From Microvelia longipes (lineage: Eukaryota; Arthropoda; Insecta; Hemiptera; Veliidae), in assembly GCA_018340805.1 (NCBI GenBank), contig JACMZG010001911.1, forward strand, positions 30,590,009-30,654,008: a stretch of DNA of 64,000 bases. The letters run 5' to 3'. Shown piece by piece: positions 1 through 11,636 of this stretch. Made by a program: the position numbers and the translations under genes. The stretch's first letter is position 1; the number at the start of each line of letters is the position of its first letter. The notes under the pieces were generated by a model. It was not told the origin of the DNA. It saw only the letters and a program-made list of their open reading frames with translations, and searched no databases.

Positions 1-623
1 CAAGTTTTCATCATGAAAAACAACACAAGGACACGAAAATTCTTCACAACTTGCCACCAAAAAAAAAACTCCACAAAAAAGGGAAAATAAAAAAAAGTCT
101 GACATTTCCAGAGGTCACGAACTTAAGATCGTTCAACCGAACATACAAAACTTAACTGAAACATTATTTTTTTTCGTTTTTTTTTTTGTTTTTCAAAGAT
201 ATAACGAATGGAAAAACAAGCTAAAAGGAAGCACGGAAATAAAGACATATTTTACTAGGTATAACATCTTAACAGAACTTTTAAGAAATAAGTGTACATA
301 AGTGCTATCCTTTGTCATTTCTCTTTATTTTATTCGTTAAAACCATGGACAAACATAGACAAATAGCTTGCTCTTAGAACTCGGAAAACTTATTTTTATT
401 TGATCGTAAGTGCGTATAGGCTTCCACGTTAATTCTTAAATTTCAGATTTTGTGTTTATATTTAATCTTGTATCACGTTCTTCACCTTTAATCTATGTTG
501 TTTTATTTCTTAAATAGGCAACCACTTCTTCTGTACCTACCTGAAAAATTATTCCTGTTTAATTTTTATTGTTGTAAGTTTTGATTTTCTTTATACCCTT
601 GTTGTGTTCTCATCCGCTTATAA
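1..623. other. AT-rich, no feature seen
   Basis: Presumed esterase intron 3, or beyond. A T-run is at 167-194. Confidence 0.5.
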
Positions 624-1276
624 TTTTTACTTTCCCTTATAAACATAAGGGAAAGTATTCCTATCGTATACAATACACGATAGGAATATTCTTGTGTTAG
701 CACTAAAATCCGAAACCTATCCGTTCGGATGAGTATCAGTTTATACATAAACCTTGAGAGTGGTTTTTACCATGTTTTCTGTGTGTATGTCAGTTACTGT
801 TGAAGCTCCTAGTGTGTTATGCTAATTAATTGAAATTTAGTTTAAAAATCAATCATAAGTGTTGTGCTTTTTGGTAAAATAATTATATGACTTCATTAAT
901 CGACATTAATAAACGAGCAAAAGTTCATAAAGCTCGAAAAAATAATAGGATTGATTTGAAAATGACTGACTTATAGTGCTTTAAATAGACCAAGATTCGT
1001 CTCTTTGTCAGCAAATTTTTGTCGAATGTCATGTATACAATTTAAAAAAAAAATCTTAAACCCATCCAATTAAATTGAAATTTGGCGTGAGTGCAAATTT
1101 TCATCTTAATTTACATTTTAATGTAACCACCTCTAACCACCTACTTACAGTTTTTATCGAAACACTTGACCGCTAAAACATATTGACGGGACCACTGGGA
1201 TGAAAAATGATTTCCTGCGTGAGGACGAGCGTAGCGAATCCGAAAAGGTGAGAAAAGTTCAGAGGAACCCCGTTTT
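624..1276 (+). repeat. Family B repeat, copy 1
   Basis: It starts with TTTTTACTTTCCCTTATA and has the CCGAAACC, TCAGTTACTGTTGAAGCTCCTAGTG and TTGTGCT blocks shared by the family. It ends with GAGGACGAGCGTAGCGAATCCGAA and GAGGAACCCCGTTTTT. A secondary 11-bp hairpin (ATTCCTATCGT / ACGATAGGAAT) sits at 657-687. Near 1190, GACCACTGGGATGA is a decayed remnant of the family's 5S-like segment. Confidence 0.8.
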
Positions 1277-2026
1277 TATTTCTTTTTTATGACCAATTCC
1301 TTTCTGAATTGCCTTTTACCTGGATTTTGATTTCATAGCTATATTAGAAAAGTTATCTGTGGGATTTTAATTTAAATTAATAACGTATTAAGAAAAATAA
1401 AAACTTATATTTTCTTAAAACCCTCCTGTGCAATATATTCTATTACTAAAAGAACATTATATTTTTAATGCAAATTTTACATATTTAAAAATATTTTTAT
1501 CTAGTCTTGTAAGATATTTTAAGACCATATTATCGATTTTTAAGTTTACAATCATTTATGAACACTGTTTTTATGTTACTTGAAAATAGACTTTCAAACA
1601 CAACTTAAATTTAAATAACTTTTCATACCGTTTTTTCTGAAGTAACTTCTCTTAGGCAAATATTCCTACAAAAAGTTTAAACCTCCGCTTGGTCTAATTT
1701 ACATGAAATTTGAATTTTACGCTCTGCCTTTCCTAAAAGCTTTGAGGACAATGTGGTCTAGCTCCAATTTATGCATTACCATGGATACGACAATCTCTTC
1801 GAGTCGTTTTTCCCTCCAAAACAATAGCTAATTAATGTCACGTCCACTAAATCCCCTCGTTTTTGAATTTTATAGCTCGGAGAAATGTTTTTCAAAATAT
1901 CGTTTACTCTAATCAAAAACTGTTTTGGATTCTCCTCATAATTATCCATTACAGGTTTTCTCTTAACTAAGAGAAGGAATGAAGGTTTAATTTGTCATGT
2001 ATTTGCATTTAAGTTTTTTAATGATA
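1277..2026. other. AT-rich, no feature seen
   Basis: No gene, long repeat or strong hairpin recognised. Confidence 0.5.
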
Positions 2027-2820
2027 TTTTTTACTTTTCCTCACCTTCTTAAAACAGAAAGTATATAGAGGAAAAGTAATGGTTTCACCCAAAAAATGTT
2101 AACCCGAGATTTCACTTGAATTATCCATTTTAGGTGTTTTTAGGACCATCTGAACCGATTTCAGCTAGAACTGTCTGTTTGTGTGTCTGTGTCACGCATA
2201 ACTCCCACTTTGTGTATGCTAAAAAGTTGAAACTTTGTATAAAGATCAGTCTTTAGGTCTAGTTGTGCTACCCGGAATATCAAAATTTTATGTCACCATC
2301 AACCCTATTTGCTTAGTCAGCAAAAATTTAAAAAAAATCGTAAAAAATCGAAAAATGAAATTTGGCAGGAATATAGTTCTCAATATGACAAACAAATCTT
2401 CTGAAATTCGTTTTGATATTGGCCGCCATTTTGAAATTACTTACTTTTAAAATTTTGGCACTTAATAATACAAAAAGTATACACGTGTTTTTGACATATA
2501 ACACGTCGTTGGAACCGTAAAAAATAGGAACAAATATAAAAACCTCCGATAAAAATCTACTAATTAGTTAAAAAGTTATGAGCGAACTTAATTATTAATT
2601 AGGACGACACTTTTGTTAAACGTAAAAGTTTGTTTACATTTGTGAAGGTTACAAATTTCGGTCAAAAATTCAAACAATTTAATAAAACCGAGTAAAAATC
2701 GGGACTTTTTCTCATTTAAGATTATGCGAAGTTTAACGTTCTTGTATGCTATTCTGATGACGAGCGAAGCGAGTCCAAGGGGTGAGGAAAAGTTTTAATG
2801 TACCCCGTACCCGATTTTTT
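2027..2820 (+). repeat. Family B repeat, copy 2
   Basis: This is a near full-length copy, from TTTTTTACTTTTCC to GACGAGCGAAGCGAGTCC, a GAGGAAAAGT inverted end motif, TACCCCGTACCCG and a T-run. The middle is diverged and the 5S-like segment is not recognisable. Confidence 0.8.
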
Positions 2821-2914
2821 TGTTTTCATTGGACGTTTTGCTTTTTATTCTTGACCGTGAGTTTGTGAATACCTGAATTGTTTTAAAATATGTAAGTTTG
2901 CTTTCAACTTTAAT

Positions 2915-3355
2915 TACTTTACCTTCCTTACTGCTGTAGGAATGCAGAAAGTATTGGGTTCTGAAATTCTTAGACTGAGCTTTCCGCATTAAAATTATCT
3001 GTTTCAAGAGGTTTGTGTGTTTTTCATCATGTAATATTTCTATCTGTCTTTGTACGGATATGTGTCTATAGTACTCATAATCCCGTTATATTCACGCTAA
3101 ATAATTTAAACTCGGACCAAAATTCAAACTTAAGGTCAGCCACCTTAAACTTTAAATACGCATGAAATTTTATTGACAGGCGAAGCGATTCCGAAGTTTC
3201 TGAGGTCGAGTGTTGCGAGACTAAAGTATCGCTGCACTTTAAGCTTTAAGTAATTATGTCATTGTGAGGACAAGCGAAGCGAGGAAAAGTACCTTTTCCT
3301 CGCTGTTGTGAGGGAAAGTTGTGAGGGAAAATACTAAGGTACTCCTATTCAATTT
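2915..3355 (+). repeat. Family B repeat, copy 3 (internally deleted)
   Basis: The 5' hairpin region (ACCTTCCTTACTGCTGTAGG...AAAGTATTGGG) is followed by a shortened middle and several GACAAGCGAAGCGAGG-type motifs. It ends near GAGGGAAAGTTGTGAGGGAAA. Confidence 0.65.
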
Positions 3356-5089
3356 TTTCACTGAATAAAGAAAGCTAAATAAAATGTTAAGATATCAGTC
3401 AGAATTAAGAATCTGCATGAAGAACTGACCAAAAAATCTAAAATCTAAAGAACTTTATAGTTAAGTGCTGACAGTACCAGAACTGTTAAGTATTTATCAA
3501 AATTAGAGCAATCATAATGTACTTTTTCTCTTCTTTAATAAAGCTTTCATCAATCATCTTACTGTACTCTGAAAGTGCTATGCTTCTCGTTTTCGCACTC
3601 TATCTTTGTCTTCACTAATTCTTTAATCTAGTTTCCTTTTTCATTCATTTTCCATTTTCCTTTTTAACTCTTTTTTATAATTCATTGAATAATTTTACTG
3701 ATTCCATCTCTTCTTGTTTTTAAATATTAACTCCACTACCTAATTTTTGAGTAGAAACTTATTTATGGTAAACCCACGTAATTGGTAATGCGGATTTATT
3801 GATTTATTTTATTAGCTATAATTGGTGGTATATGTTTTGTATATACAAGTGTAGAAGGTTATGATAACTGGTTATGTCTCTTTAACTTTTCCTGATCTAC
3901 TACTATAGTCATTTTTCTTATAGTGCATGCTCCACTACTACACTACTATAGATATATGAGAAAATTATTGTAGTCCAATACTCCAAGTCCATATAAATTA
4001 TGTTATTTCCTTATTCTGTGGACAAGCGTAGCAAATACGACATGATGAGGAAAAGATTTGATCTATGTCGTACCTGATTTGTTTAATCTAAAATGAAAAT
4101 GTGTTAGTTAGGAAGGATCATGTATGGATTGTTTGTTGGTGTACAAACATGTGAGGATGGTATTATTCCAACATAGAAGTATGTTATATTATTTTCATAC
4201 TATTTAATCTTTAGTTCTTATTACTTATCTATTATTTCTTACTAAACTAAACTAAATAGTTAATTTATTTATTTTTTCCTATTACTTATATTCTTTTTAT
4301 ATTTTTAAATTTAGTGGATTTCCGATTCATTTCCAAAAAATGTAATTGTTTCAATTAAATTTAATAATTTTTTCATCGTGAAATAAAAATGTTTTCGATA
4401 GCAATATGTTTGAAATGCCAATTATAATGTTTATATTACTTTGAAAGAAACATTACATAGGTCACCAAATTCAAGAGGATAGGAAATCTTTTGTATAGTT
4501 TTTATTTTTTATTAAAAAGTTATTTCTCATTTCTTCTCAAAATAGTTTTTTTATAAGAAAATAAGAATATTGAACTTTTATGTGACCTTGAGTCGAAAAG
4601 GAAGCAATTTCTTTTTACATACTTAAAATATAAATATAAAGAAATCAATAGAAAAAGACAAGAAAAATAGTACACAATAATATGAGAGCAAAAATAAAAT
4701 AATCTAAAATTATTTTCAATGTAGAATATTTGTGTGAAATAGCACCAAAAATAAGAATCTAAAAGACAAAGTGATTTTTTTTTAATAAGATGAATCACTC
4801 GTTTAAAATAGAAACGAATGAAATGAAAAAGCAGCCTTTACTTGAAAGTAATGTTTGTAGATTTTTGACTTTTCTTTTTATATTTCTTAAATTTTGGAGA
4901 ATTTGATGCACAACTTATCTATTTGATTTTCTTATGATTAGTGCTATTAGTTTCCATATATGTTTTTGTAACACTATTTATCAGAGTAACTTTATAAGAA
5001 AGGAAATGAGATAATTTTTCGGATCGTTATAGGATATTGTCGTAAATTGATAGCGATTTGTTTTGGTAGAGGATGCACCTAAGATATAC
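3356..5089. other. Mostly unique AT-rich intron 3 sequence
   Basis: Apart from the family B fragment at 4015-4085, nothing was recognised. I looked for the next esterase exon (GxSAG) on the minus strand and did not see it. Confidence 0.5.
4015..4085 (+). repeat. Family B 3'-end fragment, copy 4
   Basis: Only the terminal GGACAAGCGTAGCAAATACG, ATGAGGAAAAG and GTCGTACCTGATTTG part is present. Confidence 0.6.
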
Positions 5090-5237
5090 CTAATGATCCA
5101 AGACGATACTGAGGCGTGACTACTACGAGACCTTTCTTGACCAGTCTTTCAGGATTATATTGTGATGCTGATCCGGACTGGTAGTGTCCCCCGTGGATCC
5201 AAAATAGAACTGGTAGTCCTCCTTCTTCAAGTCCTTC
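5090..5237 (-). CDS. Type-B carboxylesterase, exon 3 (oxyanion-hole exon)
   Basis: The exon has 148 bp, with acceptor TTTTAAACAG|GAA and donor TTAG|GTATAT. It is read in phase 0 from exon 2 and ends in phase 1. Its 49 codons include GGLPVLFWIHGGHYQSGSAS and continue to VVVTPQYRLGSLG. The HGG(G) loop in this position supplies the oxyanion hole. Here the third Gly of the usual HGGG is His, giving HGGH. The exon ends at LG, the point where many insect esterase genes have a phase-1 intron before FLS. Later exons with the nucleophile GxSxG, the acid and the His are not in the remaining 5 kb and must lie beyond the left edge. About 213 of an expected 540-600 residues are in the window. Confidence 0.9.
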
Positions 5238-5522
5238 CTGTTTAAAATAGAAAAGGATAAGAATGAGCTAGAAAAGTGTAAATAAAGATATCTGTTGATT
5301 GGAACGCTCGTTGTGTCAACTAAATCTCGTATCAATGCGGTTTATATAGTATGGGTTAAAGTATCCTTTAAAAAACCTCAACATGTCATGAAAAAGCGAC
5401 ATTTCCCAAGGCGAACGAAAACGGTTTCGTACAACGGTTTTGATTATTAACTATATATAAGTTAAACCCTCATACATTGCTTTTGATTTCATTATTACTC
5501 TATTATACTATTATATGTATAG
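5238..5522 (-). other. Right part of intron 2, unique AT-rich
   Basis: Intron 2 of the esterase runs 5238-7900 (2,663 bp). This stretch next to exon 3 shows no repeat or gene. The rest of the intron is largely two family B repeats. Confidence 0.6.
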
Positions 5523-6201
5523 TTTTTACTTTTCCTTATTTATACCTTAGGTATATAGGAAAAATATTGTGTATGCATAAAAATCCGAAACCGGGATGAA
5601 ACCTGATTTATCCGTTTCTGGCGTTTTTGAGGCTTCCTAAGTAGTTTTTTCAAAGTTGTCTGTCTGTTATCATCGTAGCTCCTAGTGAATTTATGCTTGA
5701 GAAATAAAACATTGTAGAAAAATCAATCTACCGCTGTAGTTGTGGTATTCGGAAAATATTTGTTTATGACTTCATTAGTCCGCAATAATGACCCGGCGAA
5801 AATTTGGCGCGCATGTAGTCATGTATAAGACTAACATATGTGCCAAGGTTCATCTTATTATAAGCATTAATTCAATTTTTATGGAATGACTTATGTCAAT
5901 GAGTTGAAATTTAATACAAGTGTATACCTTTACTTATTAAATAAGTACACAAAGTTTTGTTTCAATGCGAAAAGTATATCCATTATTTTTGTTGGATCAT
6001 AAAAGTTAAGTAGCATTGAGCGTGGTCAGTGCTGTATGAGTGACCGCTGAGAATGAAGCGGATGTATTTACTATCTGAGGAGAGCGAAGCGAGTCCAAAA
6101 ACATGTTATACTCAGTTTAATTTTGGCGAATTGTATATTCTGAAGACGAGCGAAGCGAATCCGATGTGGTGAGGAAAAGTTGCGAGGTACCCCGTACCCG
6201 G
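5523..6201 (+). repeat. Family B repeat, copy 5, with 5S rRNA-like segment
   Basis: A near full-length copy. The 5' hairpin is CTTTTCCTTATTTATACC / GGTATATAGGAAAA. The 5S-like segment is at 6003-6055 (AAGTTAAGTAGCATTGAGCG, then TGGTCAGTGCTGTATGAGTG, ACCGCTGAGAATG). It is followed by two GAGCGAAGCGA hairpin motifs and GAGGTACCCCGTACCCG. Confidence 0.85.
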
Positions 6202-6780
6202 AAGTCACTTTGTGATTATAATTTTGGCGCGGTGGTTGGCATGTCGGGCGAATTGCAATGCGTATTTTTGTACTCAAATATCTATTTCTTGTTTAAGGTT
6301 CCAGCTTATGATTTATAAATTGAGCTGTTCCTCAATTATCAAGCACTGCTTGTAACTCATGTTTTCTGTATTTTCCAAATGAAATGAAACCTTTAAAGGC
6401 TAACTGAGCTTACTAACTGTTAGTTAAAGTAATTAATGCACTAACTGAGCTTTAAACTAGTCTAAATATTGGTGCGCACATCGTTTTGTATAATCAACTG
6501 GATAATTACGTGCATTTTCTTTTAAAAGTGTGCCTGATAATTGAGCAACTGCTACAGTTTAAAGCACAAACCGGACCTTAGGCGTGAAATGGAGTTTTAA
6601 GCGCGGAAACACGCGTTCCAAAGAAAATTGGAACTTTGGATCTGGACCACCGCGCCAGAATTATTTTCAATGGAAATTCGCTTTAATGCAATTAAGCATA
6701 GACTCGGATTTACCCTATTGGTGAAATTTTGATTTCTGATTATTATGTTATAATTACCAAGTAAAAAAATAAAAAATAAA

Positions 6781-7250
6781 ATGCCCGTTTTAGGGCCTTT
6801 CGGCCCATCGGACTGTCTCTATATGTGTGTCTGTTATCATTGTAGTTTCCAGAACTGCAAGAGAGTTGAAACTTCGTGTAAAAATCAATCTTTAGGTATT
6901 GATATACTGTACGGAAAATATGTTTTAATAGTGGCTCATTAAAATTCTAGTCAATTTATGAATAGCAGAAAAATAACTCGAACCTTTTGAGATTTAGCAC
7001 GCGTGTAGACATATAGAAGACTAACATATGTGCCAAGTTTAATTTTATTGTCAGCATCAGTTCAATTGTATCTAATGACCTGTTTACGTTTTTTAAGATA
7101 TTGTAAAAAATATAAAAATCAGGAAATAAAAGGAATAATAAATTTCGTAATTTTTACATTTTGGTGACGAGCTAAGTGAGTCCGAAGTAGTTAGAATTAG
7201 CGTATCGAATTCATTGTTTTAAGGAGAAGTTCTAAGGTATCCTGTTCCCA
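6781..7250 (+). repeat. Family B repeat, copy 6 (5' truncated)
   Basis: It begins at the GTTTTAGGGCCTTTCGGCCC block and contains TGTGTCTGTTATCATTGTAG. The middle matches other copies (AAGACTAACATATGTGCCAAG). It ends with GACGAGCTAAGTGAGTCCGAA and GTATCCTGTTCCC. Confidence 0.7.
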
Positions 7251-7900
7251 ATTATTTTTAAATTTTATAAATATATTTATTAAATAAGTTAAATTAGAGC
7301 TGAATTAATTATTAGTTGATTTTTTTTTCCTGTAGTGAAGGAAATGCTGAAAAACAATGCCACGTGGATTTTAAAATATACAGAAAGATAAACATCATTA
7401 AACTGAGGGTAGTTTGGGAGCTTAAGAGCAAAGTTTTGGGTCAGGGTTAAATATAATAAGGACATCCCAAAATCTTTGATTTTTTGAGTGATGACCAGGC
7501 GCTATACTTTGTGTTTTCCCACAGGGCTTTATCATACTTTTTAGTGAGATATTATATATTATACTTATTCTTTGCTTTCAAGCTAAGAAAAAATACAATC
7601 TATTTTATAATAGATCAAAATTACTTGTTTTAAACATGTTTTGGGTACACTAAGAATTTAGCTTAGTTTAGATGCCATAGCAATTTCAGTATGCGACATT
7701 CTTTAACATAGAATTTAATTTATTAAAAATTAATAATGTAGAGACGAATTTCTCGTGACCGGTTAAAATATGTGTATCAAAATTGTTTTTATTAAGTTTT
7801 TACCCAGTTAAAATTGTCTCAGTATTTTGTGTGAAAGCAAATATATGTTAAAAATACGAACTAAGTTATTATTAAGTTTTAATGCTTCAACATTAATTAC
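7251..7900. other. Left flank of exon 2 within intron 2, unique
   Basis: No repeat recognised. Confidence 0.5.
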
Positions 7901-8029
7901 CTCTGGCGTGTATACGTTGAGATATAAACAATCTTCATCTCCAACCACTGTATTATCCTTCATTTGTGGACAGGGCGGTCCATAAGTTATCGCGTCAACA
8001 TCGTCTTTTAGTTTCATCCTTGAAGGTCT
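7901..8029 (-). CDS. Type-B carboxylesterase, exon 2
   Basis: The exon has 129 bp, or 43 codons, and both flanking introns are phase 0. The acceptor is ATTTGTTTCAG|AGA and the donor is GAG|GTAATT. It reads from RPSRMKL through GPPCPQ to GDEDCLYLNVYTPE. EDCLYLNVYTP is the second PROSITE signature of the carboxylesterase-B family. The Cys in GPPCPQ and the Cys in EDCLYLNV are the pair that form the first disulfide in family members. The frame joins exon 1 directly as ...GSRRFQ|RPSRMK..., which is the normal spacing for this region, so the 22-kb separation from exon 1 is a real intron (8030-30189) and not two genes. The length fits the usual second coding exon of arthropod esterases. Confidence 0.92.
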
Positions 8030-8108
8030 CTGAAACAAATAGTAAGATAGTTGATAAGATCTACTAAAACTAATAATAGTTGATAAGATTATTTAGCAGG
8101 TTCCCCAA

Positions 8109-8274
8109 CAGACACTAGTAGCGGCGATCAGTGTTGAGAATGATACACAATAAATGTGCCACAAGTCGAGCTTGTGACACGTTAGCTACCTGGGCATAGG
8201 TTGGCCGTGAGCTTAGATTGTTTTATCCTGAACGGCATCCCCGCATCTAGCAGACGCCACTAGTACGTGTCTTC
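8109..8274. other. GC-richer block with imperfect terminal inverted repeats
   Basis: AGACACTAGTAGCGGCG at the left edge and the inverse of AGACACGTACTAGTGGCG at the right edge bracket 166 bp. The block contains the stem GTGCCACAAG/CTTGTGACAC (one mismatch). It is probably a small transposon relic. No target duplication was seen. It lies in intron 1 close to exon 2. Confidence 0.5.
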
Positions 8275-8601
8275 GAAAATACTATTTATTCATCAAGCCT
8301 TACCAATATTATTTTCGAAAGTTTCTAATTTACTGCCAGACTTTTTAGGTTCCTTGAAATATTTTTGATTCCAAAAGCTTGATCCCAAAAGAGAGGCAGT
8401 TTGTAGTTTGAGTTGAATAAAATTCTTGTTTTTACGATTGTGGTTTTTTACTGATAGCTTTCTTAAGTATTTCATTGCTACCAACTTGACTAAAATATCT
8501 GTGACGTTACATTGCTCTGAGCTTAATACCGTTTTATTATTTTTGCAAATTTTTATGATAGAATGACCTTTATGAGGTCACGTGATTGTAGCTTTTTTCT
8601 T

Positions 8602-8626
8602 ATTCTAATGCCAAAAGCATTAGAAT
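8602..8626. repeat. Perfect 10-bp hairpin
   Basis: ATTCTAATGC-caaaa-GCATTAGAAT. Confidence 0.8.
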
Positions 8627-8722
8627 TTTGCCAAAAGCAAGAAGATTTGTTAGAAATAGCAACCTATGTAACTTTCTCTTGCCCCAACACAATATACTCT
8701 AATCTTAACCAAGATATTAGAC

Positions 8723-9180
8723 ATTTATAAGGTGATTCAATTCGATGTAAACAAATCAAACGCATTCGGAGGTATAACCTTAACCTGGCGTTTTAATGAA
8801 TGACGTATGACGTCATTGCAGGAATCGGTAGAGGCGGTCAACATTGATAATTTACAATTTATTCCTGCAATAACGTCAAATCCGGACTATAAACCTCTAG
8901 TCAAAACAAATCATTTCATTCATAAAAACCCTCCAATTGAATCAAGCTGATAGAATTTATAAAGTAATTCAATTGCAGGGTTTTTATGAATGAAATAATT
9001 TTTGACATGTTAGGTTATGGTCCGGAATTGACGTCATTGCATGAACAAATAGTAAATTTTCAATGTTGACAGCCTATACCGATTTCTGCCATGACGTCAT
9101 ACGTCATTCATAAAAAACGTCAGGTTATAACCTCCGAACGCGTTTGGTTTGTTTACATCGCATTGAATCACCTTATAAAT
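8723..9180. mobile_element. Palindromic foldback/MITE, 458 bp
   Basis: Nearly the whole element is an inverted repeat of about 215 bp per arm around a short centre at about 8951. The ends are TTATAAGGTGATTCAAT / ATTGAATCACCTTATAA. Each arm carries a CRE-like TGACGTCA (8808-8815 and 9092-9099). TTATAA sits at both edges and may be part of the target site. No ORF is present. Confidence 0.88.
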
Positions 9181-9611
9181 TTCTAAATTAGCAATTGAAT
9201 CACCTTAAAATTTCTAAATTAGCAATTGAATCACCTTATAAATTTCTAAATTAGCAATTGAATACCTTATAAATTTCTTAAATTAGCAATTGAATCACCT
9301 ATAAATTTTCTAAATTAGCAATTGAATCACCTTATAAATTCTAAATTAGCATTGAATCACCTATAATGCAATTGAATCACCTTATAAATTTCTAAATTAG
9401 CAATTGAATCACCTATAAATTTCTAAATTAGCAATTGAATCACCTTATAAATTTCTAAATTAGCAATTGAATCACCTTATAAATTTCTAAATTAGCAATT
9501 GAATCACCTTACTAAATTAGCAATCACCTTATAAATTTCTAAATTAGCAATTGAATCACCTTATAAATTTCTAAATTAGCAATTGAATCACCTTATAAAT
9601 TCTATCAGCTT
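9163..9611 (+). repeat. 32-bp tandem repeat grown from the foldback end
   Basis: About 13 copies of CAATTGAATCACCTTATAAA followed by TTTCTAAATTAG. Each copy contains the terminal sequence of the neighbouring foldback. The array ends TTATAAATTCTATCAGCTT, which is the exact inverse of the foldback's central sequence (about 8945-8963). Confidence 0.9.
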
Positions 9612-10146
9612 GGGTCTTACCTAATTTTAATGACATTTAAAATATAAATAACTTACAAGATTTTAATGATTTATTTTTAAATAAAAAGCTATTTTCATCT
9701 CCAATTAACCTGTTGATATTCAAAAGAACCAAAAATCTATTTTTATTTCACATAATATAAGCTTAGAGTTTTCAAAAACTTTACGCATAGAATGATTCTA
9801 AAAGTGTTTGAGAGCGTTGGCTGTATTTTAAGACCAACTAGAGATTGTGTGGGAAAGTTCTCCCTTAGGCCCTTTTATAGTCTGCTATTATTAGGTCTTG
9901 TAAAACTTTAGTAATAGATAAGGGACCGGACTAAAATGTCCTTTTTATACTCGTACCTCGATGAATCCCATTTTATGCTACAATTCATTTGTATCTACTA
10001 AGGACAAAGTTTCTCAACATTTTTATTTTTTAGTTAGTAAAACTTAATGTCATTGTATTGAGCATTTCCTATCGAGATTATCTAGCATATAATCATTTAC
10101 GTTATATTTTAATACATTCATTTTAACACGTTTATTTTTTTCAACT
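9612..10146. other. Unique AT-rich intron 1 sequence
   Basis: Nothing recognised. Confidence 0.5.

Positions 10147-10228
<82 letters not shown>
10147..10228. repeat. (TA)n microsatellite
   Basis: About 82 bp of TA with one slip. It abuts family A copy 1. Confidence 0.95.
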
Positions 10229-10232
<4 letters not shown>

Positions 10233-10652
10233 CAGATACGTTACTATGGTACACGATAATTTTCAAACGCTTTCTCGGATCAAAATTAATCGTGGTATAA
10301 AAATCAACCTTGTTAATATCTCGACCCCTATCGTATGTAAAATATGTGTGACGTCATTAACCCATAATAATAACCCCTCAAACATTTCAAAAAATCACAA
10401 ATCTAACTATAATCTTTAGATCAGGCTGAAAGTTTTTACACATTTACTACTATGTTTGGTTAACAAAAGTACGAAGTTCCATTTAATACATTTGAAAATT
10501 CGCTTATATCGTGGCATATAAGCGCTATGCTTATAGTAGCTAGGCATAGTGGCTATGCCGCTTATATAAGCGGCATAGAAACTAGTAAAATGACGAACTG
10601 ACATAGGACAACAATCATATAGTCACGAAGCGGCCACAGGGAAGCGCGGGGG
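10229..10652 (+). repeat. Family A repeat, copy 1
   Basis: It follows a (TA)n array. The order is a GATACGTTACTATGG opening; GGTATAAAAATCAACCTTG; TGTGACGTCATTAACCC at 10349; AACATTTCAAAAAATCACAAA; GAAAATTCGCTTATATC; TAGTAAAATGACGAACTG; GAAGCGGCCACAGGGAAGCG. The middle section is recognisably shared with family B. A 26-bp perfect palindrome sits near the 3' end. Confidence 0.78.
10553..10578. repeat. 26-bp perfect palindrome in family A copy 1
   Basis: CTATGCCGCTTAT and its exact reverse complement lie back to back. The region 10501-10578 has further overlapping inverted copies of the same GCTATGCC / GGCATAGC word. Confidence 0.9.
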
Positions 10653-11328
10653 GCTGTAACTTTTCTAATCTAAATTGTTCGTTTTAGACAACTTGTACTA
10701 TAGTTGTATTATTGCTGGAGTTATGATTAGACTTTCAGAACTTAGGATTACCAATAATTAATAAAAATTACGACACTACTTGTTACTCACTACTTCTGAC
10801 TCGCTTCGTCCTCGAAATTCTATGTTTACCCAAAGCATAAGGTGGTACCAGTTTGGTCTAATTATATACGCTATATCTAAGAACTTATTGAATTTGTTAG
10901 ATTGAGATTGTATGCGAGAAAAGTTGTGCTGAGGTTCATACAACTCAACGCGTCCTTAAATTGCTATGAATGACTTTCAAGTATCGTGACTTACTAAAAG
11001 GTGCAACTTTTGAGTGTTTTTTTTTTAATGTTTTTCTTATCAAAGAAGGTGCCAATGAATTTCATCTTTAAATTCTTGCCAAAATTCTTATCTGGATGGT
11101 AGAGGGCTTTTCCTATTAAAATCAAATTCAACACTCAGATTGTCGACTACTACTAATATCACTACTCTTTACTTAAAATCCTTTATTACTCTTCAAGATG
11201 ACTTATTTTCTTTTATTTGATCGTATGAAATATTTAGGTTTTTGGCTCAATAAATATTTCGATTGGATTATAATATTGATACTTATTTAAATAAACAAAA
11301 CCTCTATTAAAAATGCATGGTACTGAAC
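10653..11328. other. Unique intron 1 sequence
   Basis: Only a small reversed family B word (GACTCGCTTCGTCCTCG, about 10798-10814) was recognised. Confidence 0.5.
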
Positions 11329-11406
<78 letters not shown>

Positions 11407-11407
11407 A
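11329..11407. repeat. (TA)n microsatellite
   Basis: About 79 bp of TA, followed by a GC-rich patch (AGCGGCCGCCCCCTAG, then TTTTTGGGGGCGCTC). Confidence 0.95.
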
Positions 11408-11636
11408 CAATGTCATAGCGGCCGCCCCCTAGTTCAAGCCTTATGCTTTTTGGGGGCGCTCACCTCTGTCAAAATTGTAATATTTATATAAATTAAAAAA
11501 TTAAAATTTAAAGCTTCAAGATGGAACAAATGACTTCGCTTCGCAAAAGTAAAATTTTGCAAGTATTAATTGACCATTTTTTAATTTATAAAATGCACTG
11601 AAATTGTATCGTAGATTTTCTACTACGATACAATTT

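Noticed and set aside
5123..5335. 70-residue minus-strand ORF over exon 3
   Set aside because: It is in a different frame from the esterase exon (5090-5237), which has matching splice sites and family motifs.
8723..9611. CRISPR array (32-bp repeats)
   Set aside because: The units are head-to-tail with no unique spacers, in a eukaryotic intron; it is a satellite.
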